A model generated the notes under the pieces. The model had not been told where the DNA came from, made no database searches, and worked only from the letters and a program-made list of their open reading frames with translations. 64,000 bases of DNA from JAIVJG01 sp964236735 (GTDB taxonomy: Bacteria > Acidobacteriota > Blastocatellia > Pyrinomonadales > Pyrinomonadaceae), in contig CAXSFM010000002.1 in the NCBI GenBank assembly GCA_964236735.1, positions 333,542 to 397,541 of the forward strand, in the 5' to 3' direction. Shown here in pieces: positions 42,153 through 50,897 of the stretch. The number at the start of each line of letters is the position of its first letter. Position 1 is the first letter of the stretch. The translations under genes were made by a program, and so were the position numbers.

Positions 42153-43244
42153 TTACTTAAAGTGGCGATTGATCTGGTCAAGCTGCGAGACGGCGAGCGC
42201 GCTTTTCGGGTTGGGGACGCGCGTGAGGATAAGGCGAAAATCGGCGACCTGTTTGTGGAAGGCGGCGCGCTCTTCCTTCGGCACGTCGTATGAGTTGCTC
42301 GCGTTCTTGAAATCATCAAGCACTTGCTTGAATGATTCGGAGATGCTGTCGAGCGCTGTTGCCGCGTGTACGCCGCGCGGGTAAAGCTTCAGATACTCGC
42401 CGCTCGTCTCGGCCTCGTAGCTGAGGTGACACGGCAGGTAGCCTTCGCACTCGCCGGGCAGGGGAATCTTCGACGCTTCCCACGCGATGCGCTCGGCGAT
42501 GACCGGCTGCTGTGCGCGATATTTTTTCTCAAGATTCCAGAATGAATCAGCGCGCACGTACCACTGGCCGGAGGGTTCGCTATAGACGATGTGATCGCCC
42601 TGCGCTTTCGTCCAGGCCTGATAGGGCGGCTCTTCCATCTTGCTCATTTGAATCAACGCCAGCGATTTTTGCAGCGCGAGCAGGCGCAGCAACTCAAGCT
42701 CGGCCAGCGCGTTTCGTTGCGTAGTTTCTTTGACGGCGCGGTCGAGAAACGTGTACAAGTCCGCCGCATCGTTGAAGCTCGCCGCTTCTATTTTCAAACG
42801 CTCGTTGGCGACGCGCAGGTAAATCTCTTCGCGCCGCGCAGGAGTGTATGGTGCGGTGAGCGCGCCGAAGACCCAGCCCTCGACGCCGTTCGGCGCACTG
42901 ATGCGATACCAGAAATCCTCCGCCGTCCCGACCTGTTCTTTGCTCGCCGATTGCTCCAACTCGCGCACGATTGTGCCGAGCGGAAGACGCGCGATTTCCG
43001 CGCCGCTCACCTGCGCCGCGTCACGCACGCGCACGCTCGAGGCCGTCGTGATGCGCGATTTCGACGTGGCGGCAGCCTGCGAATAACTTTTCGAGACGGG
43101 AGCCGCCGTCGCTGCCATGACGAATGACATCACAAGGATAAGCGCCGGGCAGCAGCGCAACAGTCTCCCGAACGATTGTTGATTCAACATTCTCCACCTC
43201 ATTGCGTTGAACTGCGCGCGCATCGTTTTCAAGTTGAGAGTCAT
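42153..43244 (-). CDS. Secreted SH3-domain protein
   Basis: 363 aa. A hydrophobic segment (LLRCCPALILVMSFVMAATA) acts as signal peptide or anchor. Residues ~60-130 form a bacterial SH3 domain (ASSVRVRDAAQVSGAEIARLPLG ... GWVFGALT). The rest is mainly helical (NDAADLYTFLDRAVKE, VADFRLILTRVPN) with two Cys in GECEGYLPCHL. SH3b domains often bind peptidoglycan. ATG 43244 has GAGG 6 bases upstream; ATG 43256 is 4 codons earlier without an SD. It is the third gene of the cyclase-TPR-SH3 operon. Confidence 0.85.
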   Translation of the reverse strand: MTLNLKTMRAQFNAMRWRMLNQQSFGRLLRCCPALILVMSFVMAATAAPVSKSYSQAAATSKSRITTASSVRVRDAAQVSGAEIARLPLGTIVRELEQSASKEQVGTAEDFWYRISAPNGVEGWVFGALTAPYTPARREEIYLRVANERLKIEAASFNDAADLYTFLDRAVKETTQRNALAELELLRLLALQKSLALIQMSKMEEPPYQAWTKAQGDHIVYSEPSGQWYVRADSFWNLEKKYRAQQPVIAERIAWEASKIPLPGECEGYLPCHLSYEAETSGEYLKLYPRGVHAATALDSISESFKQVLDDFKNASNSYDVPKEERAAFHKQVADFRLILTRVPNPKSALAVSQLDQINRHFK

Positions 43245-43261
43245 GTTGTTCCTCATAGTTT

Positions 43262-44170
43262 TTAATTGCTTAGACTTTGGAGTTTGGCGGCCAACTCAGG
43301 CTTGAGCGTCTGTAAGATTTTTATTTCAGCCTGCGCCGCATTCTTGTCTTCAAGCGCGAGATACGCGAGGCCGAGATTGAAATGCGCTTCGGCATAAGAC
43401 GGCTTGAGTCTGACCGCTTCCTTGAAAGACGCGACGGCCTTGTCGTATTGCTCCAGCGCGCCGTAGGCGATGCCCAAATTGTAATGCGCCAGCTCGAAGT
43501 CGGGCTTGAGTTGGGCAGTCTGTTTGAACTCTTCGACGGCTTCGTTTTTCTTTCCGTCCGCCGCGTAAGCGAGCGCGAGATTGTAATGCGCGACCGCTTC
43601 TTTGGGCGCGAACTCGACGACCTTGCGATACGCCTCGACGGCTTCCTTGTTCTGATGCTCCGCCGCATACACATTGCCGAGATTGTAGTAGGCGTAAGCA
43701 TCTGTGGGCGCGAGCGCGACGGCCTTGCGATAAGCCTTGATGGCTTCGGCGTTATGCGCCGCCGCTTCGTATGACGCGCCGAGATTATAAAACGCGCGCG
43801 CGTCACCCGGCATCAATTCGCCGGCCTTGCTGAAAGCCGCGATGGCTTCTTCATACTTGCCGGCCTCGTAAGCGTCCTCGCCCGCTTTTTCATAGTTGAC
43901 CGCTTCGTTGCCGAACGTGCGCGTCGCGCCGCCGGCGATCATCCGGTTGGAAGAGTCGCGCCCTGCATATTGCGCGAAGTTAGAGCTGGCCTGCAACTTT
44001 TTCTTCGGCGCGCGCGGCTCCGGCGTCGGCGTTTGCTGCGCCTGTTTCTGCCCCGTGCGTTGTGCGCGAGCGGCGTCGAAGCAACACAGTCCGCACAGAG
44101 AAGCGAGCGAGAAAAAAAGCGCGACGGCGGCGACAGTCGCGCGCGGCTTGATTTTGAATGGATGAATCAT
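43262..44170 (-). CDS. Secreted TPR-repeat protein
   Basis: 302 aa. Signal peptide residues 1-37. A Pro-rich linker is followed by six TPR units from about residue 90 to 295, visible as repeated AxYNLGxxY and EAIxAYRKAVxLAP. TPRs mediate protein-protein contacts. The gene starts 49 bases after the cyclase stop and ends 17 bases before the SH3 gene start, so all three are likely one operon. Confidence 0.92.
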   Translation of the reverse strand: MIHPFKIKPRATVAAVALFFSLASLCGLCCFDAARAQRTGQKQAQQTPTPEPRAPKKKLQASSNFAQYAGRDSSNRMIAGGATRTFGNEAVNYEKAGEDAYEAGKYEEAIAAFSKAGELMPGDARAFYNLGASYEAAAHNAEAIKAYRKAVALAPTDAYAYYNLGNVYAAEHQNKEAVEAYRKVVEFAPKEAVAHYNLALAYAADGKKNEAVEEFKQTAQLKPDFELAHYNLGIAYGALEQYDKAVASFKEAVRLKPSYAEAHFNLGLAYLALEDKNAAQAEIKILQTLKPELAAKLQSLSN

Positions 44171-44219
44171 CGTTTGATTTCTTTCCCTTAATAAGTTCTT
44201 ACCTGAAACTTCTCCAAAT

Positions 44220-46307
44220 TTATGCTGTGACTGTCGGGACAGGGATAGTCTCAGCCGTCTTTTTCCGCGCGACGGTGAAGACGGCGGTGCTCTCCGTCTT
44301 GCCTTTGACTTTCACGTCGCCGAGCGTCTGCATCTCGAAATTCGCGTCGTCGAGTCGTGCGGCGGTCGCCGCGCTGATGATGAGCGAGACGCCCGCGTCT
44401 TTCGTCGCCGACTCAAGCCGCGAGGCGAGATTTACCGTGTCGCCGATGAGCGTATATTCGAGCCTGCCGGGCGCGCCGACCACGCCGCACGTCGCCTCGC
44501 CCGTGTGGATGCCGACGCCGATGGCGAGTCGCGGGCGTCCGCTTCCTTCCCATTCCACATTGAGGCGTTCGACTTCCGACAGCATCTCCAGACCGCACAG
44601 CACAGCCGCGCGCGCTTCGCGTTCACTCCCTCGATCAACGGGCGCGCCGAAGACGATCATCAAGCCGTCGCCGAGAAATTTGTTGATGTGCCCACCGTGC
44701 GCGGCGACAACAGTTTGCATCCGGCTGAAATAATCGTTGAGCCAGCCGACGACGTGCTCGGACGTGACGGACTCGGAGAGCGTCGTGAAGTTGCGTATGT
44801 CCGTGAAGATGACCGTCACGACGCGCGACTCGCCGCCGAGATTCAAGCCGCCGCGCTGACGCCAAAGTTGTTCCGCGACTTCCGTCGAGACGCAGCGCGA
44901 AAAGATGTCCATAATGCGCGCGCGCTCCAACTCCTGCTCCTCGCGCACCGCGCGCTCGCGGGCGAAGCGCAAAACGAATCCGAGCGGGGCGAGCAACCCC
45001 ACACCGAGCCACGCGCTCGCCAGAGGCAACACGACGGCGTGCGAATTGAACGCCCAGGAAGAGACGACGAGCAGCGCGGCGGCGACGCCGGCGATGACGA
45101 CGACGCTCAACCACGCGCGCAGCAGAAAGACGCCGAGCGCGACGAAGAAAAGCGGCAACAACAGCATCAACACTTGCTGCGAATATGACGGGCGCACGGG
45201 CGTCTGGCCGAACAGCATCGTGGCCGCGACGTTCGCGTGAACCTCGATGCCCGGCATCCGCGAAGGGACGCGCGGCAACTCTCCGTCAAACAGACGCGCC
45301 AGCGCGCCGGGTTCATAGAAGGGCGTCAGAAAAAGATCGGGCGCGTCGTTGTTCGTCGCGCCGATGATGACGATGCGGTCGCGGAACAAGTCGTCGGAAG
45401 GCTTTGCGCTATCGTCGCATTTGATGTCGCGCGCGGATGTCTGGCGAAACACGTCGCACAAAATATCTCCAGCCGAAACGTGACGGAAAGACGGCACGCG
45501 CCCGCGATAATCGAGTTGCAGCGCGACATCATTTCTGAGCGGAAGCGTCCTCTCGCCGAGACGCACGAGTCCTTCAGCTTCGTTCTTCAATTCCTTGCCC
45601 GTGTAAAGCTGCGCCAGCGCCGCGCCGAAACTGTATTGCGCTTGTTGCGCGCCCGCGTCTTGATGAAAAAGTTGCACGGCGCGCACGAAGTTGTCGCTGT
45701 CTTCGGGGAAGTCCACGAAGCCGACGGCGGTCGCGTTGGCGGCAAAAGCGGGCGTGTGTTCTTCGTCGTCGAAGTTGGCGAGCGGCACGATGGCGGGGAC
45801 GCCGCCTGCCGCCAGTTTCTGCGCGATGACGATGTTCTCCGTGTTGTAAATCGCGTCGGCCAGCGCACGGTCAGCGCGCTTGTCCTCTTCAGTCGTCCCG
45901 CCCTGTTCGCTCAGGTAGATGTCGAGTCCGACGACACGCGCGCCGCCCTCGTTCGCGCGTTCGAGGAGGCGCGCATACCAATCGCGCGGCCAACGCTGCA
46001 AGCGCACGTTTGAAGCGCGGATGGACGGCTCGTCAATCTCGATGAGCGTGATCGGCTCGGACAATCCGCGCGCGCGCAACTCTGGATGAAGCGCGTCGCG
46101 CAGTTGAAAGAGAGTGTCGAGCGCGCGATTCTCAAGCGGCGTCGTCAGTCCGTAAGGATAAGTCACATAGCCGCCGCCCGCCTCGCGCAAGGGCTGCATC
46201 GCCAGCGCCACACACGCCCACACCGCGAGCGACAACAGTAACGCGAGCAGCCAGTAGTAACGGCGTCGCAGCAAGTCGGAGATGAAAGTTGAAGCGCGTG
46301 AAGGCAT
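44220..46307 (-). CDS. CHASE2-domain adenylate/guanylate cyclase
   Basis: 695 aa. A short cytoplasmic N terminus and one membrane helix lead to an extracytoplasmic CHASE2 sensor (about residues 45-350; LFQLRD, ITLIEIDEPSI, GARVVGLDIYLSE, DRIVIIGATNNDAPD). Three membrane helices follow (about 370-450), then a class III cyclase (about 490-680): VIFTDIRNFTTLSE with the first metal Asp, NKFLGDGLMIVFGAP with the second, and GEATCGVVGAPGR, TVNLASRLES. The set of residues is consistent with an active adenylate cyclase. First gene of a cyclase-TPR-SH3 operon. Confidence 0.94.
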   Translation of the reverse strand: MPSRASTFISDLLRRRYYWLLALLLSLAVWACVALAMQPLREAGGGYVTYPYGLTTPLENRALDTLFQLRDALHPELRARGLSEPITLIEIDEPSIRASNVRLQRWPRDWYARLLERANEGGARVVGLDIYLSEQGGTTEEDKRADRALADAIYNTENIVIAQKLAAGGVPAIVPLANFDDEEHTPAFAANATAVGFVDFPEDSDNFVRAVQLFHQDAGAQQAQYSFGAALAQLYTGKELKNEAEGLVRLGERTLPLRNDVALQLDYRGRVPSFRHVSAGDILCDVFRQTSARDIKCDDSAKPSDDLFRDRIVIIGATNNDAPDLFLTPFYEPGALARLFDGELPRVPSRMPGIEVHANVAATMLFGQTPVRPSYSQQVLMLLLPLFFVALGVFLLRAWLSVVVIAGVAAALLVVSSWAFNSHAVVLPLASAWLGVGLLAPLGFVLRFARERAVREEQELERARIMDIFSRCVSTEVAEQLWRQRGGLNLGGESRVVTVIFTDIRNFTTLSESVTSEHVVGWLNDYFSRMQTVVAAHGGHINKFLGDGLMIVFGAPVDRGSEREARAAVLCGLEMLSEVERLNVEWEGSGRPRLAIGVGIHTGEATCGVVGAPGRLEYTLIGDTVNLASRLESATKDAGVSLIISAATAARLDDANFEMQTLGDVKVKGKTESTAVFTVARKKTAETIPVPTVTA

Positions 46308-46343
46308 GAAGCTATTAGTCGAAGGGGCTTGGCTCTCTCCTTG

Positions 46344-46395
46344 TGATACTCACGATAGAAACGGATTATCAAGCGCGGTGCATTCTGCTTGATAA
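46344..46395 (-). promoter_or_regulatory. Cyclase promoter with overlapping palindrome
   Basis: On the minus strand TTGATA (46373-46368), 18 bases, GTATCA (46349-46344). A perfect 9-bp inverted repeat ttatcaagc / gcttgataa (46366-46374, 46387-46395) covers the -35 hexamer, as an operator could. Confidence 0.4.
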
Positions 46396-46472
46396 GGGCG
46401 CGGCTGTCCACACGAATCAATAGTTCCGTGATGAGAATGAGGAGTGGCTGATTGAAGATTGATGCTCAAAGA

Positions 46473-46510
46473 AGTTTGCCGTATAACTGTGTGGCAGCTA
46501 TACGGCAACT
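46473..46510 (-). terminator. tRNA-Thr terminator
   Basis: Inverted repeat tgccgtata / tatacggca with one-base bulge, located 10 bases past the encoded CCA of the tRNA; followed on the minus strand by TTCTTTG. Confidence 0.6.
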
Positions 46511-46518
46511 AAAAATTC

Positions 46519-46594
46519 TGGAGCCACCTGTCGGAGTTGAACCGACGACCTTTCGATTACGAATCGAACGCTCTACCAACTGAGCTAAGGTGGC
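46519..46594 (-). tRNA. tRNA-Thr(CGT)
   Basis: Full cloverleaf on the minus strand: acceptor GCCACC / GGTGGC, D arm AGCTCAGTTGGTAGAGC, anticodon stem TTCGA / TCGAA with loop TTCGTAA (anticodon CGT), T arm with GGTTCAACTCC. The 3' CCA is encoded (46519-46521). Confidence 0.96.
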
Positions 46595-46679
46595 TTGTGT
46601 CGCGGAAAAAACTATACGGAGAGGCCGCGCGCACTGTCAAGCGAGTGCGCGCCGTTCCATTCAAAAGAGGGAGAAAGAG

Positions 46680-47192
46680 ATGCCGAAAGATCGCGTCGGG
46701 GTGCAGGATCAATTCAATAGCGGCGGGACGCTCAACGAGTTCGAGTTCGCGCAAAACCAGCGCGCGCTCGTCGAGCATGAGCATCAGACGCCGCAGGGTC
46801 AAACGTCGGGCGGGGAAGAGGCGATGGCGTCGCTGCCTTCGCCGCTCGATGAGGCGGAGCGTATCCGGCAGGTGACGGCAGCCGCGCACGAGATCGTCGA
46901 GCGTCGGCGCGCGAAGCTGGCCGGGCATAGCTCGAAGGATAAGGCGGCCAAGAAGACGAGCGCGACAAAGAAAGCCGCAGTGAAGAAATCGGGAGCGAAG
47001 AAAGCGGCAGTAAAAAAGGCTGCGGTGAAGAAAGCAGGCGTTAAGAAGTTTGCTGCGAAGAAATCTTCTGCTCGCAAGAGTCCGGCGACAAAGTCGGCTG
47101 CTAAAAAGGCTGTGGCAAAAAAGAGCGCGGTGAAGAAGTCTGCGAAGAAAAGCGCGTCGAAAAAGAGCGCGGGTAAGAAGTCGAAGCGTTAG
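46680..47192 (+). CDS. Histone-H1-like Lys/Ala-rich protein
   Basis: 170 aa. The first 85 residues are mixed and partly helical (DEAERIRQVTAAAHEIVERRR); the last 80 are built of Lys-Lys-Ala/Ser units (AAVKKAAVKK, SAVKKSAKKS) like bacterial histone H1-type DNA-binding tails. It probably binds DNA or RNA nonspecifically. ATG 46680 is preceded by AAGAGGGAG. The Lys repeats are simple at DNA level and may vary in length. A tiny acidic protein gene follows 103 bases downstream. Confidence 0.85.
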   Translation: MPKDRVGVQDQFNSGGTLNEFEFAQNQRALVEHEHQTPQGQTSGGEEAMASLPSPLDEAERIRQVTAAAHEIVERRRAKLAGHSSKDKAAKKTSATKKAAVKKSGAKKAAVKKAAVKKAGVKKFAAKKSSARKSPATKSAAKKAVAKKSAVKKSAKKSASKKSAGKKSKR

Positions 47193-47295
47193 GCGCGCGA
47201 TAAGCGTCTTATGCGTGTCGTCAAACGCTTCGCGCGTGCCGGCGTTCAAACGCTCCGGCGCGGATAGTTGAAATTCAAAAGGAGAGGTGAATATC

Positions 47296-47439
47296 ATGGA
47301 GAGTAAAGGACAACAGCAGGGCAATCAGGATAATGATGAACTTGAAGCGGAACAGGAGTCTGCGGAGGCGATGGACGCGGATGTCCCGCAATCGGCGGAT
47401 GATGATGACGACCTGACGACCGAAGGCCAGCCATCCTGA
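47296..47439 (+). CDS. Tiny acidic protein (47 aa)
   Basis: 47 aa, ATG 47296 to TGA 47439, with a very good SD (AAAGGAGAGGTG, about 6 bases spacing). The sequence has 15 Asp/Glu and one Lys (NDELEAEQESAEAMDADV, then a run of five Asp), and Gln repeats at the start. I do not recognise it. It follows the Lys/Ala-rich protein in the same direction and precedes a terminator, so it could be a charge-complementary partner (inference). Confidence 0.7.
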   Translation: MESKGQQQGNQDNDELEAEQESAEAMDADVPQSADDDDDLTTEGQPS

Positions 47440-47476
47440 GACGGACGCTTCGATGCAGTTGTGCTAGAGCGAGTAT

Positions 47477-47520
47477 GGGCGACGAATGAGCGCGTGCCGT
47501 TCGTCGCCCGACGCTTTTCT
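47477..47520 (+). terminator. Terminator after the tiny acidic gene
   Basis: GGGCGACGAA / TTCGTCGCCC (47477-47486, 47500-47509), then GACGCTTTTCT. Confidence 0.75.
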
Positions 47521-47601
47521 GCGATGCGTATTTCTTCTTCGAGTTTGATTCGTTTACAATCCACGCACACTCCCTACACACCTGCGATTGACGAATTTTC
47601 T

Positions 47602-49293
47602 ATGAGCACCATGCTGCACGCGAGACTCAAACTTCATCCGGCCCATTCATTAAACATGACGGTGCGGCAGGCGGCGTTGAGTTTCTTTCTACTCTTGACG
47701 GCGACGCTCTTTGCCTCCGCCGCGAATTGCCACGCGCAGACTCCGTCCGTCTCAGCAACGCAGACGCCGAAGACCGCGATGCGCGCGTCGAAGCTGCCCG
47801 CGCCGGAAAAAATCATCGCCGATTTTCTCAAGGCATCGGGCGGCAAAAAGCGTCTGGCGGCGATCAAAGACGCGACTTATGAATGGACTATGCAGGATTC
47901 GCAGTACGGGGCGGAGGCGCGCGCGCGGACGTTGCTTAAATTTCCAACGTCGGGACGCACTGACATCATCGCGCCCGGCGGCGAGTACAGCGCGGCGGCC
48001 ACTTCGCGCGCGGCGTGGCGGCGCACGCCCGACAGTCCCGTGCAGACGCTGACGGGCGCGGAGGCGTTCACATCCAAACTCGGAGCGACGCTGTTGGCGA
48101 CGCGATTCGTGGACATCAAAAAGTCGAACATCCTCGCCAACACCGTCGGCATTGAGCAGGTCGCCAATGGAGAGACGGAGAACGAGACGGCCTACGTCGT
48201 CGAGTTCTCAAGGCGCGAAGGCGGTCGCGTGCGTTGCTGGTTCGGCATGACGAGCAAGCTGCTGTTGCAGGTCGCAGACGTTTCGCGCGGAATCTTGATT
48301 CATTACAGCGACTGGCGAAGCGAGAGCGGCATTCTTGAGCCGCATCGCGTCGTGCAGGAAACCGGCGGGCAGAGAGTGGCGACGCTCGTCATGGGAAGCG
48401 CGCGTTACAACGTGAGCTTGAGCGATGCGGCTTTCGATCCGCCCGGCGATGCCGCGCTCGACATCCCGGCGCTGCTGCGCGAGTTGTCGCGCAATCAATA
48501 CGACGTTGACCGGCGCATCAACGACTACACGTTTATGCGGAAGGTGACGGAGCGCAAGCTGAACGATAAGGGCGAGGTGACGAAAGAGATCATCAAGGTT
48601 CACGAGATTTATCCTGTGGCCGGATGGGGTCGGGTCGAAAAGTTGATCAGCGAAAACGGCGTCGCGCTCACCGGCGAACGTGCCGAGAAGGAAGCGAAGC
48701 GCGCCGGAGAGGAGTTGGCAAAAGCCGAACGCGAACTGCCGAAGTTCGAGGAAAAGCGCGAACGTAAACGTGCCGAGCGCGCGGCGAAAAAGCAGAAAGA
48801 CGCCGCCACCGACGGCGACGCGGTGGATGACGACGACGTAGAAATCAGCACCGTGCTGCGCGCCGCCGAGTTAGTCTCGCCGCGCCGCGAGCGTTTTCAG
48901 GAGCGCGACGCCATCGTCTTCGACTTTCGCGGGCGTCCGGGTTTTCACCCTGCGACGCGCGCCGAATCAATCGTCACGAAACTCGTCGGGACGATGTGGA
49001 TAGACCCGTCTGACAAACAGGTCATGCGACTCGAAGCGCGTTTCGTCGAAGGCTACAAAGTGGGCGGCGGGCTCGTCGCCACGCTCAAGCCGGGCGCGGC
49101 CTTCATCTTCGAGCAGACGCGCCTGCCCGACGGCGTATGGCTCCCGCGCTTCGGACAGGTCAACGCCTCTGTGCGCGTCCTTCTTTTAGGCGGCATCACC
49201 ATCAACGAGACGCACGAATACAGCGACTTCAAACGCTTCAACTCGAAGACCGGCGACGCCACGCTCGACACGCCAAAGCCTGAAAAGCAGTGA
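47602..49293 (+). CDS. Secreted protein of unknown function
   Basis: About 563 aa from ATG 47602 (47611 and 47656 are alternatives; none has a good SD, but a signal peptide MTVRQAALSFFLLLTATLF starts at 47656). The mature chain has two parts. Residues to about 300 look like an outer-membrane-lipoprotein-sorting-like fold (IIADFLKASGGKKRLAAIKD, LLLQVADVSRGILIHYSDWR). The second part begins with a charged helical segment (about 350-430, EEKRERKRAERAAKK) and a beta-rich end (VFDFRGRPGF, TMWIDPSDKQVMRLEARFVEG, TINETHEYSDFKRF). Such proteins are common in Acidobacteria; function unknown. The stop codon is inside a repeat. Confidence 0.85.
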   Translation: MSTMLHARLKLHPAHSLNMTVRQAALSFFLLLTATLFASAANCHAQTPSVSATQTPKTAMRASKLPAPEKIIADFLKASGGKKRLAAIKDATYEWTMQDSQYGAEARARTLLKFPTSGRTDIIAPGGEYSAAATSRAAWRRTPDSPVQTLTGAEAFTSKLGATLLATRFVDIKKSNILANTVGIEQVANGETENETAYVVEFSRREGGRVRCWFGMTSKLLLQVADVSRGILIHYSDWRSESGILEPHRVVQETGGQRVATLVMGSARYNVSLSDAAFDPPGDAALDIPALLRELSRNQYDVDRRINDYTFMRKVTERKLNDKGEVTKEIIKVHEIYPVAGWGRVEKLISENGVALTGERAEKEAKRAGEELAKAERELPKFEEKRERKRAERAAKKQKDAATDGDAVDDDDVEISTVLRAAELVSPRRERFQERDAIVFDFRGRPGFHPATRAESIVTKLVGTMWIDPSDKQVMRLEARFVEGYKVGGGLVATLKPGAAFIFEQTRLPDGVWLPRFGQVNASVRVLLLGGITINETHEYSDFKRFNSKTGDATLDTPKPEKQ

Positions 49294-49540
49294 CAAGTGA
49301 CAAGTGACGATTGACAAGTTAAAGTCACAGAACTGTAAGTTGACTTCATAAACATTATGAGCAAGCCCGTGCCTGACAGCCCAGAACATAATTTGCGCTT
49401 CACCACAAAACAGGAGACATCGCTTCTGCTTATCACTTATCACTTATCACCGATCATCTCTTCCTTGCTCAACACTCATCACTCATCACACATCACTTCT
49501 TTTATGCTCGTCACTCTCCACTCGTCACTTGTCACTGCTT
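49284..49540. repeat. Gene-end hairpin of gtgacaa heptamer words
   Basis: Left arm aaaagcagtgacaagtgaca (from 49284) pairs with ttgtcactgctttt at 49527-49540. Between them lie further words (acttatcacttatcacc; cactcatcactcatcac). The TGA stop of the upstream gene (49291-49293) is part of the repeat, and the next gene begins 5 bases after it. It fills the whole 251-base gap. Confidence 0.8.
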
Positions 49541-49544
49541 TTGT

Positions 49545-50897
49545 ATGAAAGATGTGGTGGTCATCGGCGGCGGATTGGCCGGGACTGAAGCCGCTTGGCA
49601 GGCGGCGGAGGCGGGCGCGCGCGTGCGTCTCTACGAGATGCGACCCGTGCGGCAGACGCCCGCGCATCGCACGGACAGGCTGGCGGAAATCGTCTGCTCG
49701 AACTCTCTGAAATCCGACGAGACGGGAACCGCGCCGTACCTTTTGAAAGAAGAATTGCGGCGCGCGAATTCGCTCGTCCTCTCTGCCGCGATGGAGACGC
49801 GCATCCCCGCCGGCGCGGCGCTCGCCGTTGACCGCCTGCGCTTCGCCGAACTCATCACCGAACGCATCGCGGCGCATCCACGCATCACGCTCGTGCGCGA
49901 AGAGTTGACGAAAGTTGACGAAGACGAAGTGACGATTATCGCCGCCGGGCCGCTCTGCTCGGACGATCTCGCGGCAGAGGTGATGCGTCTGACGGGCGGC
50001 GACCAACTCTACTTTTACGACGCCATCGCGCCCGTCATCGCCGCCGACTCGATCAACGAGGACATCGCTTTTCGCGCCGCGCGCTACGGCAAAGGCGGCG
50101 ACGATTATCTCAACTGCCCGATGAACGAATTGCAGTACGCCGTCTTTTACGAGGCGCTCATCAACGCGCGCAGCGTGCCGCTCCATCGCTACGAAGAGAC
50201 GCGCTGGTTCGAGGCGTGCCTGCCGATTGAAGAACTGGCGCGGCGCGGAGTTGACACGCTGCGTTACGGGCCGATGAAGCCTGTGGGCTTGCCCGACCCG
50301 CGCACGGGGCGCGAGCCTTATGCGGCGGTGCAACTGCGTCAGGAAAACTTGATGGCCGACGCCTACAACCTCGTCGGCTTCCAGAATCATCTACGTTATG
50401 GAGAACAGGAGCGCGTCCTGCGTCTGATTCCCGGCCTCGAATCGGCTGAGTTTTTGCAGCACGGACAGATTCATCGCAACACTTACATCTGCGCGCCGCG
50501 CGTGCTCGCGCCGACGCTTCAGATGCGCGAGCGTCCGTCCGTCTTTTTCGCCGGGCAGATTAGCGGGGTTGAAGGCTACGTCGAGTCTGTGGCGACGGGC
50601 TGGCTCGCGGGACACAACGCCGCGCGGCTCGCTGCCGGCCACGCGCTCATCGAAGCTCCATCGAAGACGGCGACGGGCGCGCTCGCGCGTTACGTCTCCG
50701 GCGCGAAGGCGGAAAATTATCAGCCCGTGAACATCACGTTCGCGCTGCTTGAGCCGATGCCTGAAGACGAGCGGCGTCGTTTCAGGAAGAAACGCGAGCG
50801 ACATCTACGACAGGTCGAGTTGGCATTACAGGAATGGGACGAGTGGTTACGAGAAATCCTCAAACAAGACAGCGCGCCGCAGATCGCCAGCGTGTGA
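49545..50897 (+). CDS. trmFO: tRNA (uracil-54-C5) methyltransferase, folate- and FAD-dependent
   Basis: 450 aa, normal length. FAD-binding VVIGGGLAGTEAAW at the start, then YEMRPVRQTPAHRT, EIVCSNSLKSDE and the GPLCSDDLA strand. The flavoprotein end is FAGQISGVEGYVESVATG. TrmFO makes ribothymidine at position 54 of tRNAs from methylene-tetrahydrofolate. The start ATG directly follows a repeat and has no clear SD. The stop overlaps the start of the next gene by 4 bases if GTG 50894 is used. Confidence 0.96.
   Translation: MKDVVVIGGGLAGTEAAWQAAEAGARVRLYEMRPVRQTPAHRTDRLAEIVCSNSLKSDETGTAPYLLKEELRRANSLVLSAAMETRIPAGAALAVDRLRFAELITERIAAHPRITLVREELTKVDEDEVTIIAAGPLCSDDLAAEVMRLTGGDQLYFYDAIAPVIAADSINEDIAFRAARYGKGGDDYLNCPMNELQYAVFYEALINARSVPLHRYEETRWFEACLPIEELARRGVDTLRYGPMKPVGLPDPRTGREPYAAVQLRQENLMADAYNLVGFQNHLRYGEQERVLRLIPGLESAEFLQHGQIHRNTYICAPRVLAPTLQMRERPSVFFAGQISGVEGYVESVATGWLAGHNAARLAAGHALIEAPSKTATGALARYVSGAKAENYQPVNITFALLEPMPEDERRRFRKKRERHLRQVELALQEWDEWLREILKQDSAPQIASV

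Noticed and set aside
44505..46013. Plus-strand open frames opposite the cyclase gene
   Set aside because: The minus strand encodes a full CHASE2-cyclase; plus-strand products have no motifs.
47461..47601. Upstream extension of the secreted protein from 47461
   Set aside because: It would start inside a terminator hairpin and put 65 residues before the signal peptide.
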